DNA of 64,000 nucleotides from Mesotoga prima MesG1.Ag.4.2. Lineage in GTDB: Bacteria > Thermotogota > Thermotogae > Petrotogales > Kosmotogaceae. The position numbers were made by a program, and so were the translations under genes. Positions 42,986 to 51,801 of the stretch are shown here, piece by piece. The notes beneath the pieces are model-generated. The model searched no databases. It saw only the letters and a program-made list of their open reading frames with translations, and was not told the DNA's origin. The DNA lies in contig NC_017934.1 in the NCBI RefSeq assembly GCF_000147715.2, forward strand, positions 2,294,001 through 2,358,000, in the 5' to 3' direction. Numbering within the stretch: the stretch's first letter is position 1; each line of letters opens with the position of its first letter.

Positions 42986-44074
42986 TTGATAAGGAAAATA
43001 GCTACATTAGCAGTAATCGTCGTGATGTCTTCTGTATCTCTGGTTTCCAATCCCATAAATGATGTGATAAATAGAATTATCGACTTTGAGGGTTTTTGGG
43101 GGGCCATTCTTGTCTCCAGGGGAGACGTTATCCTTCATGCAGGCGGCTATGGCATGGCCGATATCGAGAGAACTATCCCCAATACTCCAGAGAAGAAGTT
43201 CAGAATTGCCTCTATAAAAAAGCAGTTCACTGCGGCGGCGATTCTGAGGCTATGCGAAGATGGTCTTATGTCTCTTTCAGATCCGGTTGGGAAGTTCATA
43301 CCTGAGTTTCAAAACGGCGACATCATTTCGATCGAACAAATGCTTAATCATTCTTCTGGAATCCCCACAATGATTAACACGCAAGAACTCCGTGAGGAAA
43401 TCAGGAAATTTGAAGTGGGAAGAACTCTTCAAGAGGCCGAAATCGCCTACATCTCCTCTCTGCCTTTGAGGTTTGAACCTGGAAGCAGCTTTCTCTACAG
43501 CAACAGCGCCTATTTCCTTCTCAGTGTCATAGTAGAAAGGGCAAGCGGGAAGCGCTATGATGAATATCTGAGAACGAGCTTCTTCGAACCACTGGGAATG
43601 AACAACACCGGTTACGACTACAATGAATACGATAGCGGATGGGGTCTTCCTTACTACTGTGATTCCTATGTTATAGATCTCTCTAGCGTAAGACCTGCTG
43701 ACTGGGTCGATAGAAGGCTTCCCGGAGGAGCCGGGGGGTTATACTCCACTGTGTATGATCTGTATCTGTGGGACCGAGCGCTTTCCGCCGGCGAAGTGCT
43801 TTCAGAAAGCTTTTTAAGACTAATGCAGAGTCCATCAAACGAACTCTTTGAGGCAGGCTATGGAGTCTTCATCGGTAACGAGCTTATAGATGGCGAGTAC
43901 AGAAGAGTTGTTTATCACGACGGAGACACGAAGGGTACCTCGACTAGAATAAATAGGTATGTCGATGACGACATCTTTGTGGTGGTGCTGAGCAACATCG
44001 AGGGAAAGGATTTCACCGCTCTCGCGCACGAACTGGCGAAAGCCGTTATAGTGAACGATATGGGAAGTAATTGA
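42986..44074 (+). CDS. exported serine beta-lactamase-like hydrolase (class C/PBP4-type)
   Basis: 362 residues from TTG 42986 (GGGAGGTG upstream). Signal peptide IRKIATLAVIVVMSSVSLVS. The active-site SxxK is in FRIASIKKQFTAAAI, the YxN is in FLYSNSAYFLLS, and the third element is HDGDTKG. The family covers penicillin-binding D-alanyl carboxypeptidases, esterases and class C-like enzymes; the true substrate is unknown. Length is normal. It ends at a strong hairpin shared with the convergent operon. Confidence 0.87.
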   Translation: MIRKIATLAVIVVMSSVSLVSNPINDVINRIIDFEGFWGAILVSRGDVILHAGGYGMADIERTIPNTPEKKFRIASIKKQFTAAAILRLCEDGLMSLSDPVGKFIPEFQNGDIISIEQMLNHSSGIPTMINTQELREEIRKFEVGRTLQEAEIAYISSLPLRFEPGSSFLYSNSAYFLLSVIVERASGKRYDEYLRTSFFEPLGMNNTGYDYNEYDSGWGLPYYCDSYVIDLSSVRPADWVDRRLPGGAGGLYSTVYDLYLWDRALSAGEVLSESFLRLMQSPSNELFEAGYGVFIGNELIDGEYRRVVYHDGDTKGTSTRINRYVDDDIFVVVLSNIEGKDFTALAHELAKAVIVNDMGSN

Positions 44075-44116
44075 TTCGGCGGGTTGAGCGTTTTTTGTCG
44101 GAAGTTCTAAATGGAA

Positions 44117-44149
44117 AGAACCGCTCTCATTCATTTGAAGAGCGGTTCT
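44117..44149. terminator. hairpin between convergent genes
   Basis: AGAACCGCTCT and AGAGCGGTTCT form a perfect 11-bp stem with an 11-base loop. T runs are weak on both sides, so termination is likely but not certain. Confidence 0.55.
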
Positions 44150-44190
44150 CTGCCTTATCGGAAGACTCGATTTGCTAACGGGGTTAATCT

Positions 44191-45435
44191 TCAATCGGTT
44201 TTGTACAGAGCTTCTACAGTCTTTCTTATGTCGGAGTAATTGAGCATCAACTTTCCGTTCTGCGGCCGGTCAGTGTCGAGGCTCGCCTCGTCGACCCAGT
44301 AGCTGTCTAGTTCGGCGATAACGCCCTTCGAGTCGACGATGAAAACCCTCTCCTCGCCTGGGAAGCCGTAGAAATCGACCAGGGCTTTTTCGTCTCTCAA
44401 ATAGATATTTTCCAGCAGCGCCGCTTCCGGCTCGACTTGCTCCTTTCCTGTGAGTACCCATAGAACCTTCAGATCTGTGTACCTTTGGGCGAGATCGATG
44501 ATTCCGTCCAATCTGAACCTTTCGAAAGCGCTCAGAGAAATGCAGTCGCAATCGGAGTATACCGGTTCGACGACTGTCGCAGGCGTGACTTTGCTGAGGA
44601 CGATCAGGCTGGGGGATCCCTCAAAAAAGGCCGCATTAACAATTGGATCCGTCTGGAGAACTCCGGGAATCGGAAGAGCATCTCCCTTGAGAAATCTCGG
44701 TTTCTCCGTCGGAGCGTACCCGGTCTCCTCGAAGGAAACCTTTTTCCCGTCTTTGGAAACTTCGCCAAGTCTGTATGCCTTGCCGTTCAAAGAGAAGACT
44801 TCCCCATGCAGGAAGATCTCGTAAGAGTCGTGGATTAGAGCAATTTCGCCGTCGCCGTCCGTATCGACTCCGAAGTAAACCTGGTCGGTAGAGTAAAAAC
44901 CTTTGGGGTCGAGCGTGAAGAGTTTGAGCTTTCTCGGGCCGTCTTCGGCCCAGACTAACCCCTCCATGTGCTCATACAAACAGTATCGGAACTCCAACTC
45001 GCCAGTCAACCCCGTCTTTCTGGCTAACAGTTTGACAGATCTTGATTCCCAATAACCCTCGAGTTCATAAAAGGTTTTGACTCTGGTAATCCACTCGTAG
45101 GTCGTAGTGTCTTGGTGGGTCTCCTTGAAGTCCGGTGCGATCGTTGGGTCGTCAAGCACATTGCTGTTGTTGTTTGCGTCGATCCACAGGAGGGGGATCT
45201 CTCCGGGTATGAGCGCGAATACTATCGGCTTGGCGCCGAGCTCGAGAAGGCCGTACTTCAATCCTTTTATAGATGGAGCTTCCAGAGTGTCAGGTTTTGA
45301 TTCGCTGAGCGGGACGAGCGTCATTTCGTTTCCGGCCATCCATGGAATCTGTTGAGTCAAGTAGCCTGTAAGGCCGGCGGCAAAGGTAGTGACGAAACAC
45401 AGAGAAAGTATTAGAAAAAGCATTGTCCTTTTCAT
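44191..45435 (-). CDS. exported protein with possible thioredoxin-like C-terminus
   Basis: 414 residues from ATG 45435 (GGAGGTG upstream). Signal peptide MKRTMLFLILSLCFVTTFAA. The first ~270 mature residues are unrecognised, strand-rich, with a calcium-like DTDGDGE loop near the middle. From about residue 270 a SLIVLSKV strand, CDC motif (YSDCDCISL), helix, LKVLWVLTG strand and RVFIVDSKGVI strand recall a thioredoxin-like domain, with the cysteines placed unusually late. By eye the gene is richer in G+C than its neighbours. It lies 39 bases downstream of a cysteine-rich exported protein, which suggests a shared role in disulfide chemistry. Confidence 0.55.
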   Translation of the reverse strand: MKRTMLFLILSLCFVTTFAAGLTGYLTQQIPWMAGNEMTLVPLSESKPDTLEAPSIKGLKYGLLELGAKPIVFALIPGEIPLLWIDANNNSNVLDDPTIAPDFKETHQDTTTYEWITRVKTFYELEGYWESRSVKLLARKTGLTGELEFRYCLYEHMEGLVWAEDGPRKLKLFTLDPKGFYSTDQVYFGVDTDGDGEIALIHDSYEIFLHGEVFSLNGKAYRLGEVSKDGKKVSFEETGYAPTEKPRFLKGDALPIPGVLQTDPIVNAAFFEGSPSLIVLSKVTPATVVEPVYSDCDCISLSAFERFRLDGIIDLAQRYTDLKVLWVLTGKEQVEPEAALLENIYLRDEKALVDFYGFPGEERVFIVDSKGVIAELDSYWVDEASLDTDRPQNGKLMLNYSDIRKTVEALYKTD

Positions 45436-45474
45436 AAAATCACCTCCAGTTATCTGTGACATTTCGGAGAAACT

Positions 45475-45864
45475 TTATGAGTCCGAACAGGCACATGATG
45501 ACTCATAAGTGAAGCAAGAGCCTTCGTAAGGCCCGGTGTTTATGAAACAACCCACCGAACCTTCAACCTCTCCGATGCCGGAAAACTCACCGCTGGAACT
45601 GCAGGACTGAACGATGAAATAAACGACGTAACAATCTAGATAGAGATGCAATGTTACGGCCAGTGGATTTCCGTTGCCATCGAAGTTCGCCGCTCTGCCC
45701 GTTAGTACGCAGTCGTATCCCTGATCGCCCCGGAAACAGCTTCCGTAGCATCTTATGATATAACAACCCGGAAGTTCGACACGCGTCTGTTTTGTTTGCT
45801 CCAGACCGTTTGCGAAAGAGACTGATAGAAGGCAGAGCAGAAGTAGAACTACCGTAAGTCTCAT
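45475..45864 (-). CDS. exported cysteine-rich small protein
   Basis: 129 residues from ATG 45864 (GGAGGTGG upstream). Signal peptide MRLTVVLLLLCLLSVSFANG. The mature part holds ten cysteines, including CYIIRCYGSC, DCY, SCSSSGEF, GCF and a C-terminal SCFTYESSCACSDS. An even number of cysteines in an exported protein suggests five disulfides. I recognise no family. It is the first gene of a two-gene operon with the exported CDC protein and has a palindromic operator upstream. Confidence 0.65.
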   Translation of the reverse strand: MRLTVVLLLLCLLSVSFANGLEQTKQTRVELPGCYIIRCYGSCFRGDQGYDCVLTGRAANFDGNGNPLAVTLHLYLDCYVVYFIVQSCSSSGEFSGIGEVEGSVGCFINTGPYEGSCFTYESSCACSDS

Positions 45865-45926
45865 AATACCACCTCCAATGATTGAATTTGGATAGGGCAC
45901 ATGAGTATGTACACCAATAGTTTACC

Positions 45927-45959
45927 ACAATACCGTATTGTAAATTAAAGGCAATACGG
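45927..45959. promoter_or_regulatory. palindromic operator upstream of the cysteine-rich gene
   Basis: ACAATAC-C-GTATTGT is a perfect 7-1-7 palindrome (45927-45941). CAATACGG (45952-45959) repeats the half-site and also pairs with CCGTATTG (45933-45940). It lies 63 bases upstream of the ATG, where a promoter would be expected. Confidence 0.6.
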
Positions 45960-46621
45960 AATCTCTATAAATACATTTCATTATATTGGTGAAGTACTGC
46001 CAACAAAGCGATGAAGGCGATCGGGAGACCAAGCTTTTCCGCTCGAGGCGGTTGGAAAGGTTCAGCAGGTTCTGATTTTTTTGGCGCGCGGATTTCTGTA
46101 TGACGGCATTGGTTCTGCGAAGAGGCTGGATTGTCGCAGTGAAGAAGATTGACGGTTCGTGAAATTCTAGGTTGTGGCTGGCTGTCAAAAAACTCTGTAG
46201 AAACACGCACGTTGTTAATCTGATTGCATTCTGATCGAGAGAGTGACCCGGTCTTTAATGAAGAGAGTGAAAATAAATTTAAGAAAGCTATCGCTTGGCG
46301 ACTGTTCATGAGAATGTGATCGATTATGCATCCATATGCCCGTCTTTGATGTCCAAAATTACGAAAACGGCTTGCGATTGGTCCGAATCGGAAGGCAGCA
46401 GAAAACTTTGAATGTTTCCTTTATTCAGGGGAAAGCTTTTTCCTCAAAGATTTTCCATTTCTACTTTTGTAATAGATGCCGTAATGCATCATAATTAAAT
46501 CTACTTAAGAGAGAGTTGATGCATCAAAATAAAATCTACTCGAAGTCGACATGAAGGAGATTAAGAACACGTCCCTTTGAGTTAGATTTTGACTTCATTA
46601 TCTGCATATCGGATGCTCGAT
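45960..46621. other. long intergenic region with operators but no convincing gene
   Basis: About 660 bases. Minus-strand frames of up to 114 codons (45965-46309) have no ribosome binding site and no family resemblance. A hairpin-forming CTTTTCCGCTCGAGGCGG stretch lies at about 46033-46060. Two 22-bp direct repeats starting ATGCATCA lie at 46484-46505 and 46519-46540. Confidence 0.4.
46484..46540. repeat. two ATGCATCA-type direct repeats, possible operator
   Basis: ATGCATCATAATTAAATCTACT and ATGCATCAAAATAAAATCTACT, 35 bases apart. The second is part of the 12-bp palindrome TTGATGCATCAA. They lie about 150 bases upstream of the YbaK gene. Confidence 0.55.
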
Positions 46622-46649
46622 TTGACTCTCAAACTCGTGGTATCATAAT
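46622..46649 (+). promoter_or_regulatory. promoter of the YbaK gene
   Basis: TTGACT (46622-46627), 16 bases, CATAAT (46644-46649), about 26 bases before the start codon. Confidence 0.5.
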
Positions 46650-46674
46650 TCAATTGCTTTCCCGGAGGTGTACG

Positions 46675-47145
46675 ATGATTCCAGAGAAGGTAATGGCCAT
46701 ACTGAAGGCCAACGACCTAGAGTTTTACGAGTTTCCTGAAGGGACGACACCCACTGCCATCACGGCTGCGCAGATGTTGAAGGTGAAAGTCGGTCAGATA
46801 GCAAAGTCGATCCTCTTCATTTGCAAAAGTGGAAGAGCTTATCTTGTGGTCTGCCCGGGTGATCGGAAGGTGTCGCTTTCGAAGCTCAAGAAAATCGCCG
46901 GTGAAAAACCGAGACTCGCAGATGAGACCACAACACTTCAGTTAACAGGCTTTTCTCCCGGAAGTGTTTGCCCCTTCGGACTTCAGGATATCAATATTAT
47001 CGTTGATCTTAATCTACGGGAATATGATGTCGTGTTCCCTGCCGCGGGGACTTCGGGTTCTGCAGTTGAGACGAGCTTCGAAGAGCTTGTAAGGATAACT
47101 GGAGCCAAGGTAGCCGATGTCAGCAATCCCATGTCTCAATCGTAG
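46675..47145 (+). CDS. YbaK/EbsC-type aminoacyl-tRNA deacylase
   Basis: 156 residues from ATG 46675 (GGAGGTG upstream). VGQIAKSILFICKSGRAYLVVC holds the catalytic Lys; GDRKVSLSKLKKIAG, VCPFGLQD and FPAAGTSGSAVETSFEEL complete the fold. These enzymes remove wrongly attached amino acids from tRNA(Pro), or act on related substrates, in the cytoplasm. The 3' end overlaps the convergent btuD gene by 10 bp. Confidence 0.85.
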   Translation: MIPEKVMAILKANDLEFYEFPEGTTPTAITAAQMLKVKVGQIAKSILFICKSGRAYLVVCPGDRKVSLSKLKKIAGEKPRLADETTTLQLTGFSPGSVCPFGLQDINIIVDLNLREYDVVFPAAGTSGSAVETSFEELVRITGAKVADVSNPMSQS

Positions 47146-47915
47146 AATACTACCAGTGGCAGCCCGCTGATCGGGTTTTCCATGATTCTTGATTTGAGGC
47201 CGTAAACCAAACTAATAATTTCCGGAGTAACGATATCCCATACCTTGCCTGAAGCAATTACTCTTCCATTATTGATGAATAGAAGCCTGTCTGAAATTTC
47301 TACCGCCTGATTTATATCGTGAAAGATCGCTATTGCACTTAGTCCTTTTGCGCGGACGAGATCGGTCGCGATTTTTCCGACTCTTCTTGCGTGGCCAGGG
47401 TCTAGGTGAGTTGTGAACTCGTCCATAAGAAGTATCTTCCCTTCCTGGGCAAGAGCCTTTGCAATTATTACACGCTGTTTCTCACCTCCGCTGAGCGTAC
47501 TGAAGGGACGATCCTTGAATTCATATACTTCCGTAAGCCTCATCGATTCCTCAATGATCCTGTAATCTTCATTTGTCATGTTTCCCAGTCCGTTCAAATG
47601 TGGATTTCTTCCAAAGGAAACAATAGTCTCAACTTTCAGATCAAATGATGGTTCAAAGCTCTGTGGAATGTAAGATACTATTCTTGCCAGTTTTTTTGTC
47701 GAGAGGCCCCGAAGGTTATCGCCCATCACACTAATTTTGCCGCTCCAGTTCTTTCGAATTCCGCAGATTACGCTCATGAGGGTTGATTTACCGCTTCCAT
47801 TAGGTCCCAGAACTCCAAGTACTTCACCATTCTTTAGGTGGAGATCGATTCCTCTCAAGACCTCCTCTTTGCCGTAGCTGAAATGGAGTCCCTCTATTTG
47901 TATAGGTTCAACCAT
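47136..47915 (-). CDS. btuD: cobalamin/siderophore ABC importer ATP-binding protein
   Basis: 259 residues from ATG 47915, overlapping the permease stop. Walker A GPNGSGKST, signature TLSGGEKQRVIIAKAL and Walker B ILLMDEFTTHLD, in which Phe replaces the usual Pro of DEPT. FecE/BtuD subfamily by the region around RIVSYIPQSFEPSF. The cobalamin riboswitch in front of the operon supports a corrinoid role. Confidence 0.88.
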   Translation of the reverse strand: MVEPIQIEGLHFSYGKEEVLRGIDLHLKNGEVLGVLGPNGSGKSTLMSVICGIRKNWSGKISVMGDNLRGLSTKKLARIVSYIPQSFEPSFDLKVETIVSFGRNPHLNGLGNMTNEDYRIIEESMRLTEVYEFKDRPFSTLSGGEKQRVIIAKALAQEGKILLMDEFTTHLDPGHARRVGKIATDLVRAKGLSAIAIFHDINQAVEISDRLLFINNGRVIASGKVWDIVTPEIISLVYGLKSRIMENPISGLPLVVFYD

Positions 47916-48900
47916 CTTTAGCCACTTCCTTGCTTCTCAACAAGAAGATGAATACGGGCGCTCCCACAAGCGCTGTAACTGCACCTATAGGAAGCTCTGT
48001 TGGTTGAAACAGTGTTCTTGCAAAAGCATCGCAAATCACCAAGAACAGCCCTCCAAGCAGCGCAGTTGCAGGAAGGTTCAATTTGCTGTCCGCCCCAAAA
48101 GCAAGTCTTATCATATGCGGAATGACTAGACCTACGAAACCTATCAACCCTGCAGTTGAAACGGCGACGGCGGATACTATAGAAACCGTGAAAAAGACGA
48201 GAAACTTGAGTAATTCAGGACGGACACCGACGGTAATTGCGTGTTCTTCACCAGCCGCCATAATTACCATTTTCCTGTGGATTACCGCAAATATTCCATA
48301 CTGGGCAAAAATGACAGGAGTTAATTTGAAGACGTCATTCCATGTAGCTCCAGACAGCGAACCCAGGGACCAGAAATGTAGAGTTATTACGTTTCGCCAC
48401 GCAAAAACGACGAGAAATGTTACTGCTGCATTAAAGAGAAAAGAGACTATTACCCCGGATAGGACGAGTGTTGTAATCGGAATCCTTCCTCCCCTTCTGG
48501 AGATCGTGTAAGTCAGGAAAGATGAAAACAGGGCGAATGCAAAAGCAAGCGTGTTCATATTGAGGTCTAATCTGCTCACTTCCCGCAAGAATAGAGAAAG
48601 AACAGCTCCAAAAGAAGCCCCTGCAGATATACCGATAATGTAAGGATCTGCCAAAGGATTTTTAAGGGTTAACTGAAGACCGTTTCCACCCACTGCCAGT
48701 CCCGAACCGATTAGGAATGCCACCAATAACCTTGGAAGCCTTAGATTCAGATAGATACTGGAGGCAGTTCCCGAAGAATTACCGATGAGTATCTCGAAGA
48801 TTTCGCCGAGGGAATAGCTTATCGTGCCGAAACTCGAAAACCACAGCATCCCTAGAATGGATGCTGTGGAAAGCAGTACGAATAATACAGTTCGTTTCAA
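47908..48900 (-). CDS. btuC: cobalamin/siderophore ABC importer permease
   Basis: 330 residues from TTG 48900 (GGAG upstream), overlapping the btuF stop (TTGA). FecCD/BtuC family: LRLPRLLVAFLIGSGLAVGG, NPLADPYIIGISAGASFGAV, LIGFVGLVIPHMIRLAFGAD and about ten membrane segments. Confidence 0.92.
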   Translation of the reverse strand: MKRTVLFVLLSTASILGMLWFSSFGTISYSLGEIFEILIGNSSGTASSIYLNLRLPRLLVAFLIGSGLAVGGNGLQLTLKNPLADPYIIGISAGASFGAVLSLFLREVSRLDLNMNTLAFAFALFSSFLTYTISRRGGRIPITTLVLSGVIVSFLFNAAVTFLVVFAWRNVITLHFWSLGSLSGATWNDVFKLTPVIFAQYGIFAVIHRKMVIMAAGEEHAITVGVRPELLKFLVFFTVSIVSAVAVSTAGLIGFVGLVIPHMIRLAFGADSKLNLPATALLGGLFLVICDAFARTLFQPTELPIGAVTALVGAPVFIFLLRSKEVAKDG

Positions 48901-49781
48901 AAGAAGAACTCCTTTAGCGTTTTAACTAAGTTGACAAAATTGGGGTTTGCATAAGCTGTAAGTCCGTCATAAAGGGGATAAACTCTATCGTTCTTCACAG
49001 CTGGCAGTTCTTCAAAGGGCTTGTATGAGACAATCATATTGACAGCTTCTTCCTGCCCACCTTCGTAATAGTATGGAACCAGTATTATCTCGGGCTGAGA
49101 ATTCAGCACAAACTCTGGGCTTACTGGAAACCACCCGTTGTTTCCACTGTATGGAGCGGCGACGTTCGCACCGCCTGCGAATGCGATTGCTTGATTCACA
49201 AAGGAACCTGTCCCGCATGTCCATATATCGCTAACCTCCCCGGCTATCATTATGTAAATTACTCTGGGTTTCTCATCTTGAGATAGCTTATGAGAGTCTT
49301 TTGCGATTGCGAGAACCTCTTCTCTGAAGTCATCGGCGGAGGTCTTGCCTCTCTCGGGAACGCCAAAAATATTCCCAACAACCACGAGATTTCTGTAGAT
49401 GTCCTCGAAGGAGTTTGGATTCATCACGTATGTATTGACCCCGATATTCTCCAGTTTCTCAACTTCTGCCTCCTGAAACCCTCCCGAAATCATCACAAGA
49501 TCAGGACTGAGTGAGACTATCTTCTCCAGGTTTAAGGGAACCAGATTGCCGATCTTTTCTACTTCGTTCGAAAGCGCAAATGGATCCCAGTCGGTTACTC
49601 CTACGATTCTGGATGAAAGGTCAAGAACCTCAAGATACTTCGTTATCGCGGGAGAAGCGACAACCACTCTTTCGGGAGGTTCATTGATCGTTACGAGTCT
49701 TCCAAGATCATCCACAATGTCGATCGCAGCTGACAAAGCAGCAAACAGTACAACCAAACCAACTGTTAAAGCTCTTTTCAA
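48897..49781 (-). CDS. btuF: cobalamin-type periplasmic binding protein
   Basis: 294 residues from TTG 49781 with GAGGTGAG upstream. Signal peptide KRALTVGLVVLFAALSAA, then IDIVDDLGRLVTINEPPERV, the standard opening of helical-backbone binding proteins (BtuF/FecB). PDLVMISGGFQEAEV and WFPVSPEFVLNSQPEIILVP follow. First gene behind the riboswitch. Confidence 0.88.
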   Translation of the reverse strand: MKRALTVGLVVLFAALSAAIDIVDDLGRLVTINEPPERVVVASPAITKYLEVLDLSSRIVGVTDWDPFALSNEVEKIGNLVPLNLEKIVSLSPDLVMISGGFQEAEVEKLENIGVNTYVMNPNSFEDIYRNLVVVGNIFGVPERGKTSADDFREEVLAIAKDSHKLSQDEKPRVIYIMIAGEVSDIWTCGTGSFVNQAIAFAGGANVAAPYSGNNGWFPVSPEFVLNSQPEIILVPYYYEGGQEEAVNMIVSYKPFEELPAVKNDRVYPLYDGLTAYANPNFVNLVKTLKEFFF

Positions 49782-49839
49782 AACACTCACCTCTTTTGCA
49801 AGGAATTTCACCACCCCTCTACCTCGGAAGGATGGTGAT

Positions 49840-49985
49840 ATCTGAGCTTCACTCAGGTCTCCTGACTTGCGGATCAACCTAATGTCTGCGCCTTCCCGGT
49901 TACCCAGTGGCACTCGCAGAGTTCGTACCGCTCACAGTGGCGGGACCGTACCGGATTCACACCGGTTTCCCTTGATATGAAGCTA
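49840..49985 (-). ncRNA. cobalamin riboswitch
   Basis: Read on the minus strand: GGGAAACCGGTGTGAATCCG, then CGGTCCCGCCACTGTGA, then ACTGGGTAACCGGGAAGG and AAGTCAGGAGACC. These are the conserved blocks of the AdoCbl-type riboswitch (B12 box GCCACTG included). It lies just before btuF and begins only about 13 bases after the mutL stop. A hairpin TCACCACCC/GGATGGTGA at 49808-49838 follows it without a T run, so control may be at translation. Confidence 0.95.
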
Positions 49986-49997
49986 TGTTTTTCAGAG

Positions 49998-51794
49998 TTA
50001 CCTGGAGAAATACCTGTCCAGATCCTCCAGTCTTATTACCATGGAGATTGGTCTTCCATGGGGACAAACAAGAAGATTCTTTCTTCTCAGCTCTTCGAAG
50101 AGCTCCTCCGCTTGTCCTATGTCAAGTCTGTTTCCGGTCCTTATTGCAGCCTTGCATGCAATCGATGCCAGGAGATTATCGAAAACCGTTTTCGGATCCT
50201 CAAGACCTTCAAGCCTCATTTCGTCGAGAATCTCCTCTAGCACATCGACTACGCCTTCTACTCCCATGACCTGAGGGATAGAGACCATTATGATTTTATC
50301 ATTGACGAAATCGAAAGTGAACCCAAGTTTCTTCAGCGTTTCCTCTCTTGCGATAACCAGATCCATTCTTGACCTCTCGAGATTCAGTTCAAGAGGCATT
50401 AGAAGATTTTGCGGGGCGATTCTCTTGCTTTCTTTGAGGGTCTCGAAAATGATCCGCTCATGAGCGGCATGCTGATCGATCAACAAGAGACCGTCCTCGG
50501 ATTCCGCAATCAAATACCTTTCTCCGAATACGCCAATAAAACTGACTTTTCCTTCCCCACTTTTTTCCTTTTCCGGTGAACCTTCACGCTCTCCACCAAG
50601 AGCAAATGATCTGAAATGGTGACGATCAATTCTGGACTGCGTGTAGGTGTCGCTAGCATTGTTATCGAAGACTTTTTGGTTCCTCCATGGGTGTTTGAAG
50701 CCGTGATTACTTACTTCGTGATCCTGATAAATCTCTGAGACATCTTTCCGTTCCTCCGAACTTCCGGTTATGTTCTCTTCGCTATGGACTATATTGATTG
50801 TGAAATGACCGGCACCTTTGATGGCCGACCGCACTGCTCTCTTCACCTCATCCAGAACGGCTGCAGTAGAAGCAAACTTAACTTCGAGTTTCTGTGGATG
50901 GATGTTAACATCGACTTCCTGAGGGTCAATATCAATAAAAAGAACTGCAAAAGGAAAATTACCTTTTTGAAGGGTTTCGCCATAACCTCTTTCCAGTGCA
51001 TAATTCAGTTCGAATTGTCTCACATATCTTCTGTTCACAAAGATGTTTTCACCCATTCTGTTTTTTCTCGTGCGGCTAGGGAGTGTAACGTAACCATTGA
51101 CCTTGATTTCGCCTGAATCACCTGATACGGGAATTAGATCCCTCGTAGAGATCCCCGGATAGATGAGAGCGATCCTATCCTGAAGAGATCCGGCTCCTCT
51201 TGTGTCGAATACCGTTTGAGAATCACGGGAATACACAAAATCGACATTTTCGAAAGCTAAAATAAATCTCTGGATCATCTCAGTTACCATACGACCTTCA
51301 ATTGAGGCGGACTTCAAGAACTTCCTTCTGGCGGGTGTGTTGTAAAGCAGATCAAAGACCTCCACGAAAGTGCCATTTGAGCCGCTTAGGGGTTTCTGCC
51401 CAGTGACACTTCCTCCTGCGATTTCCAGGATCGTCCCAAGTTCTTCTGAATCTGCTGCGGTCGAAAGACGCATGCGTGAAACTGAAGCAATTGTCGAGAG
51501 AGCTTCGCCTCTAAAGCCAAACGTAATGAGCGAGTCAAGATCCTCTATCGAGGAGATCTTACTCGTAGTATGGGGTTTTATTGCAAGTTTCGCTTCCTGG
51601 TTAGTCATCCCACTACCGTTGTCTCTAACCATTATGTATTCCTTACCACCGGATCTTATTTCGATTTCAACTAATGATGCTCCTGCATCTATACTGTTTT
51701 CTACAAGCTCCTTTACAACAGAAAAACAACCCGTTACCACTTCTCCCGCCGCGATCTTTCTCACAACATCTGTCGGGAGCTCGTGTATTCTCAT
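49998..51794 (-). CDS. mutL: DNA mismatch repair protein MutL
   Basis: 598 residues from ATG 51794. GHKL ATPase: VKELVENSIDAGA, VRDNGSGM, TFGFRGEALSTIASV and a C-terminal dimer domain. The endonuclease metal motif DQHAAHERIIFE is present, together with CKAAIRTG and VCPHGRPI, so this is a nicking-type MutL as in most bacteria without MutH. Last gene of the frr-to-mutL run. Confidence 0.95.
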   Translation of the reverse strand: MRIHELPTDVVRKIAAGEVVTGCFSVVKELVENSIDAGASLVEIEIRSGGKEYIMVRDNGSGMTNQEAKLAIKPHTTSKISSIEDLDSLITFGFRGEALSTIASVSRMRLSTAADSEELGTILEIAGGSVTGQKPLSGSNGTFVEVFDLLYNTPARRKFLKSASIEGRMVTEMIQRFILAFENVDFVYSRDSQTVFDTRGAGSLQDRIALIYPGISTRDLIPVSGDSGEIKVNGYVTLPSRTRKNRMGENIFVNRRYVRQFELNYALERGYGETLQKGNFPFAVLFIDIDPQEVDVNIHPQKLEVKFASTAAVLDEVKRAVRSAIKGAGHFTINIVHSEENITGSSEERKDVSEIYQDHEVSNHGFKHPWRNQKVFDNNASDTYTQSRIDRHHFRSFALGGEREGSPEKEKSGEGKVSFIGVFGERYLIAESEDGLLLIDQHAAHERIIFETLKESKRIAPQNLLMPLELNLERSRMDLVIAREETLKKLGFTFDFVNDKIIMVSIPQVMGVEGVVDVLEEILDEMRLEGLEDPKTVFDNLLASIACKAAIRTGNRLDIGQAEELFEELRRKNLLVCPHGRPISMVIRLEDLDRYFSR

Positions 51795-51801
51795 AAAAAG
51801 C

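Noticed and set aside
45965-46309. 114-codon minus-strand frame in the gap before YbaK
   Set aside because: No ribosome binding site, no family resemblance, and overlapping frames of similar length in the same stretch; probably chance.
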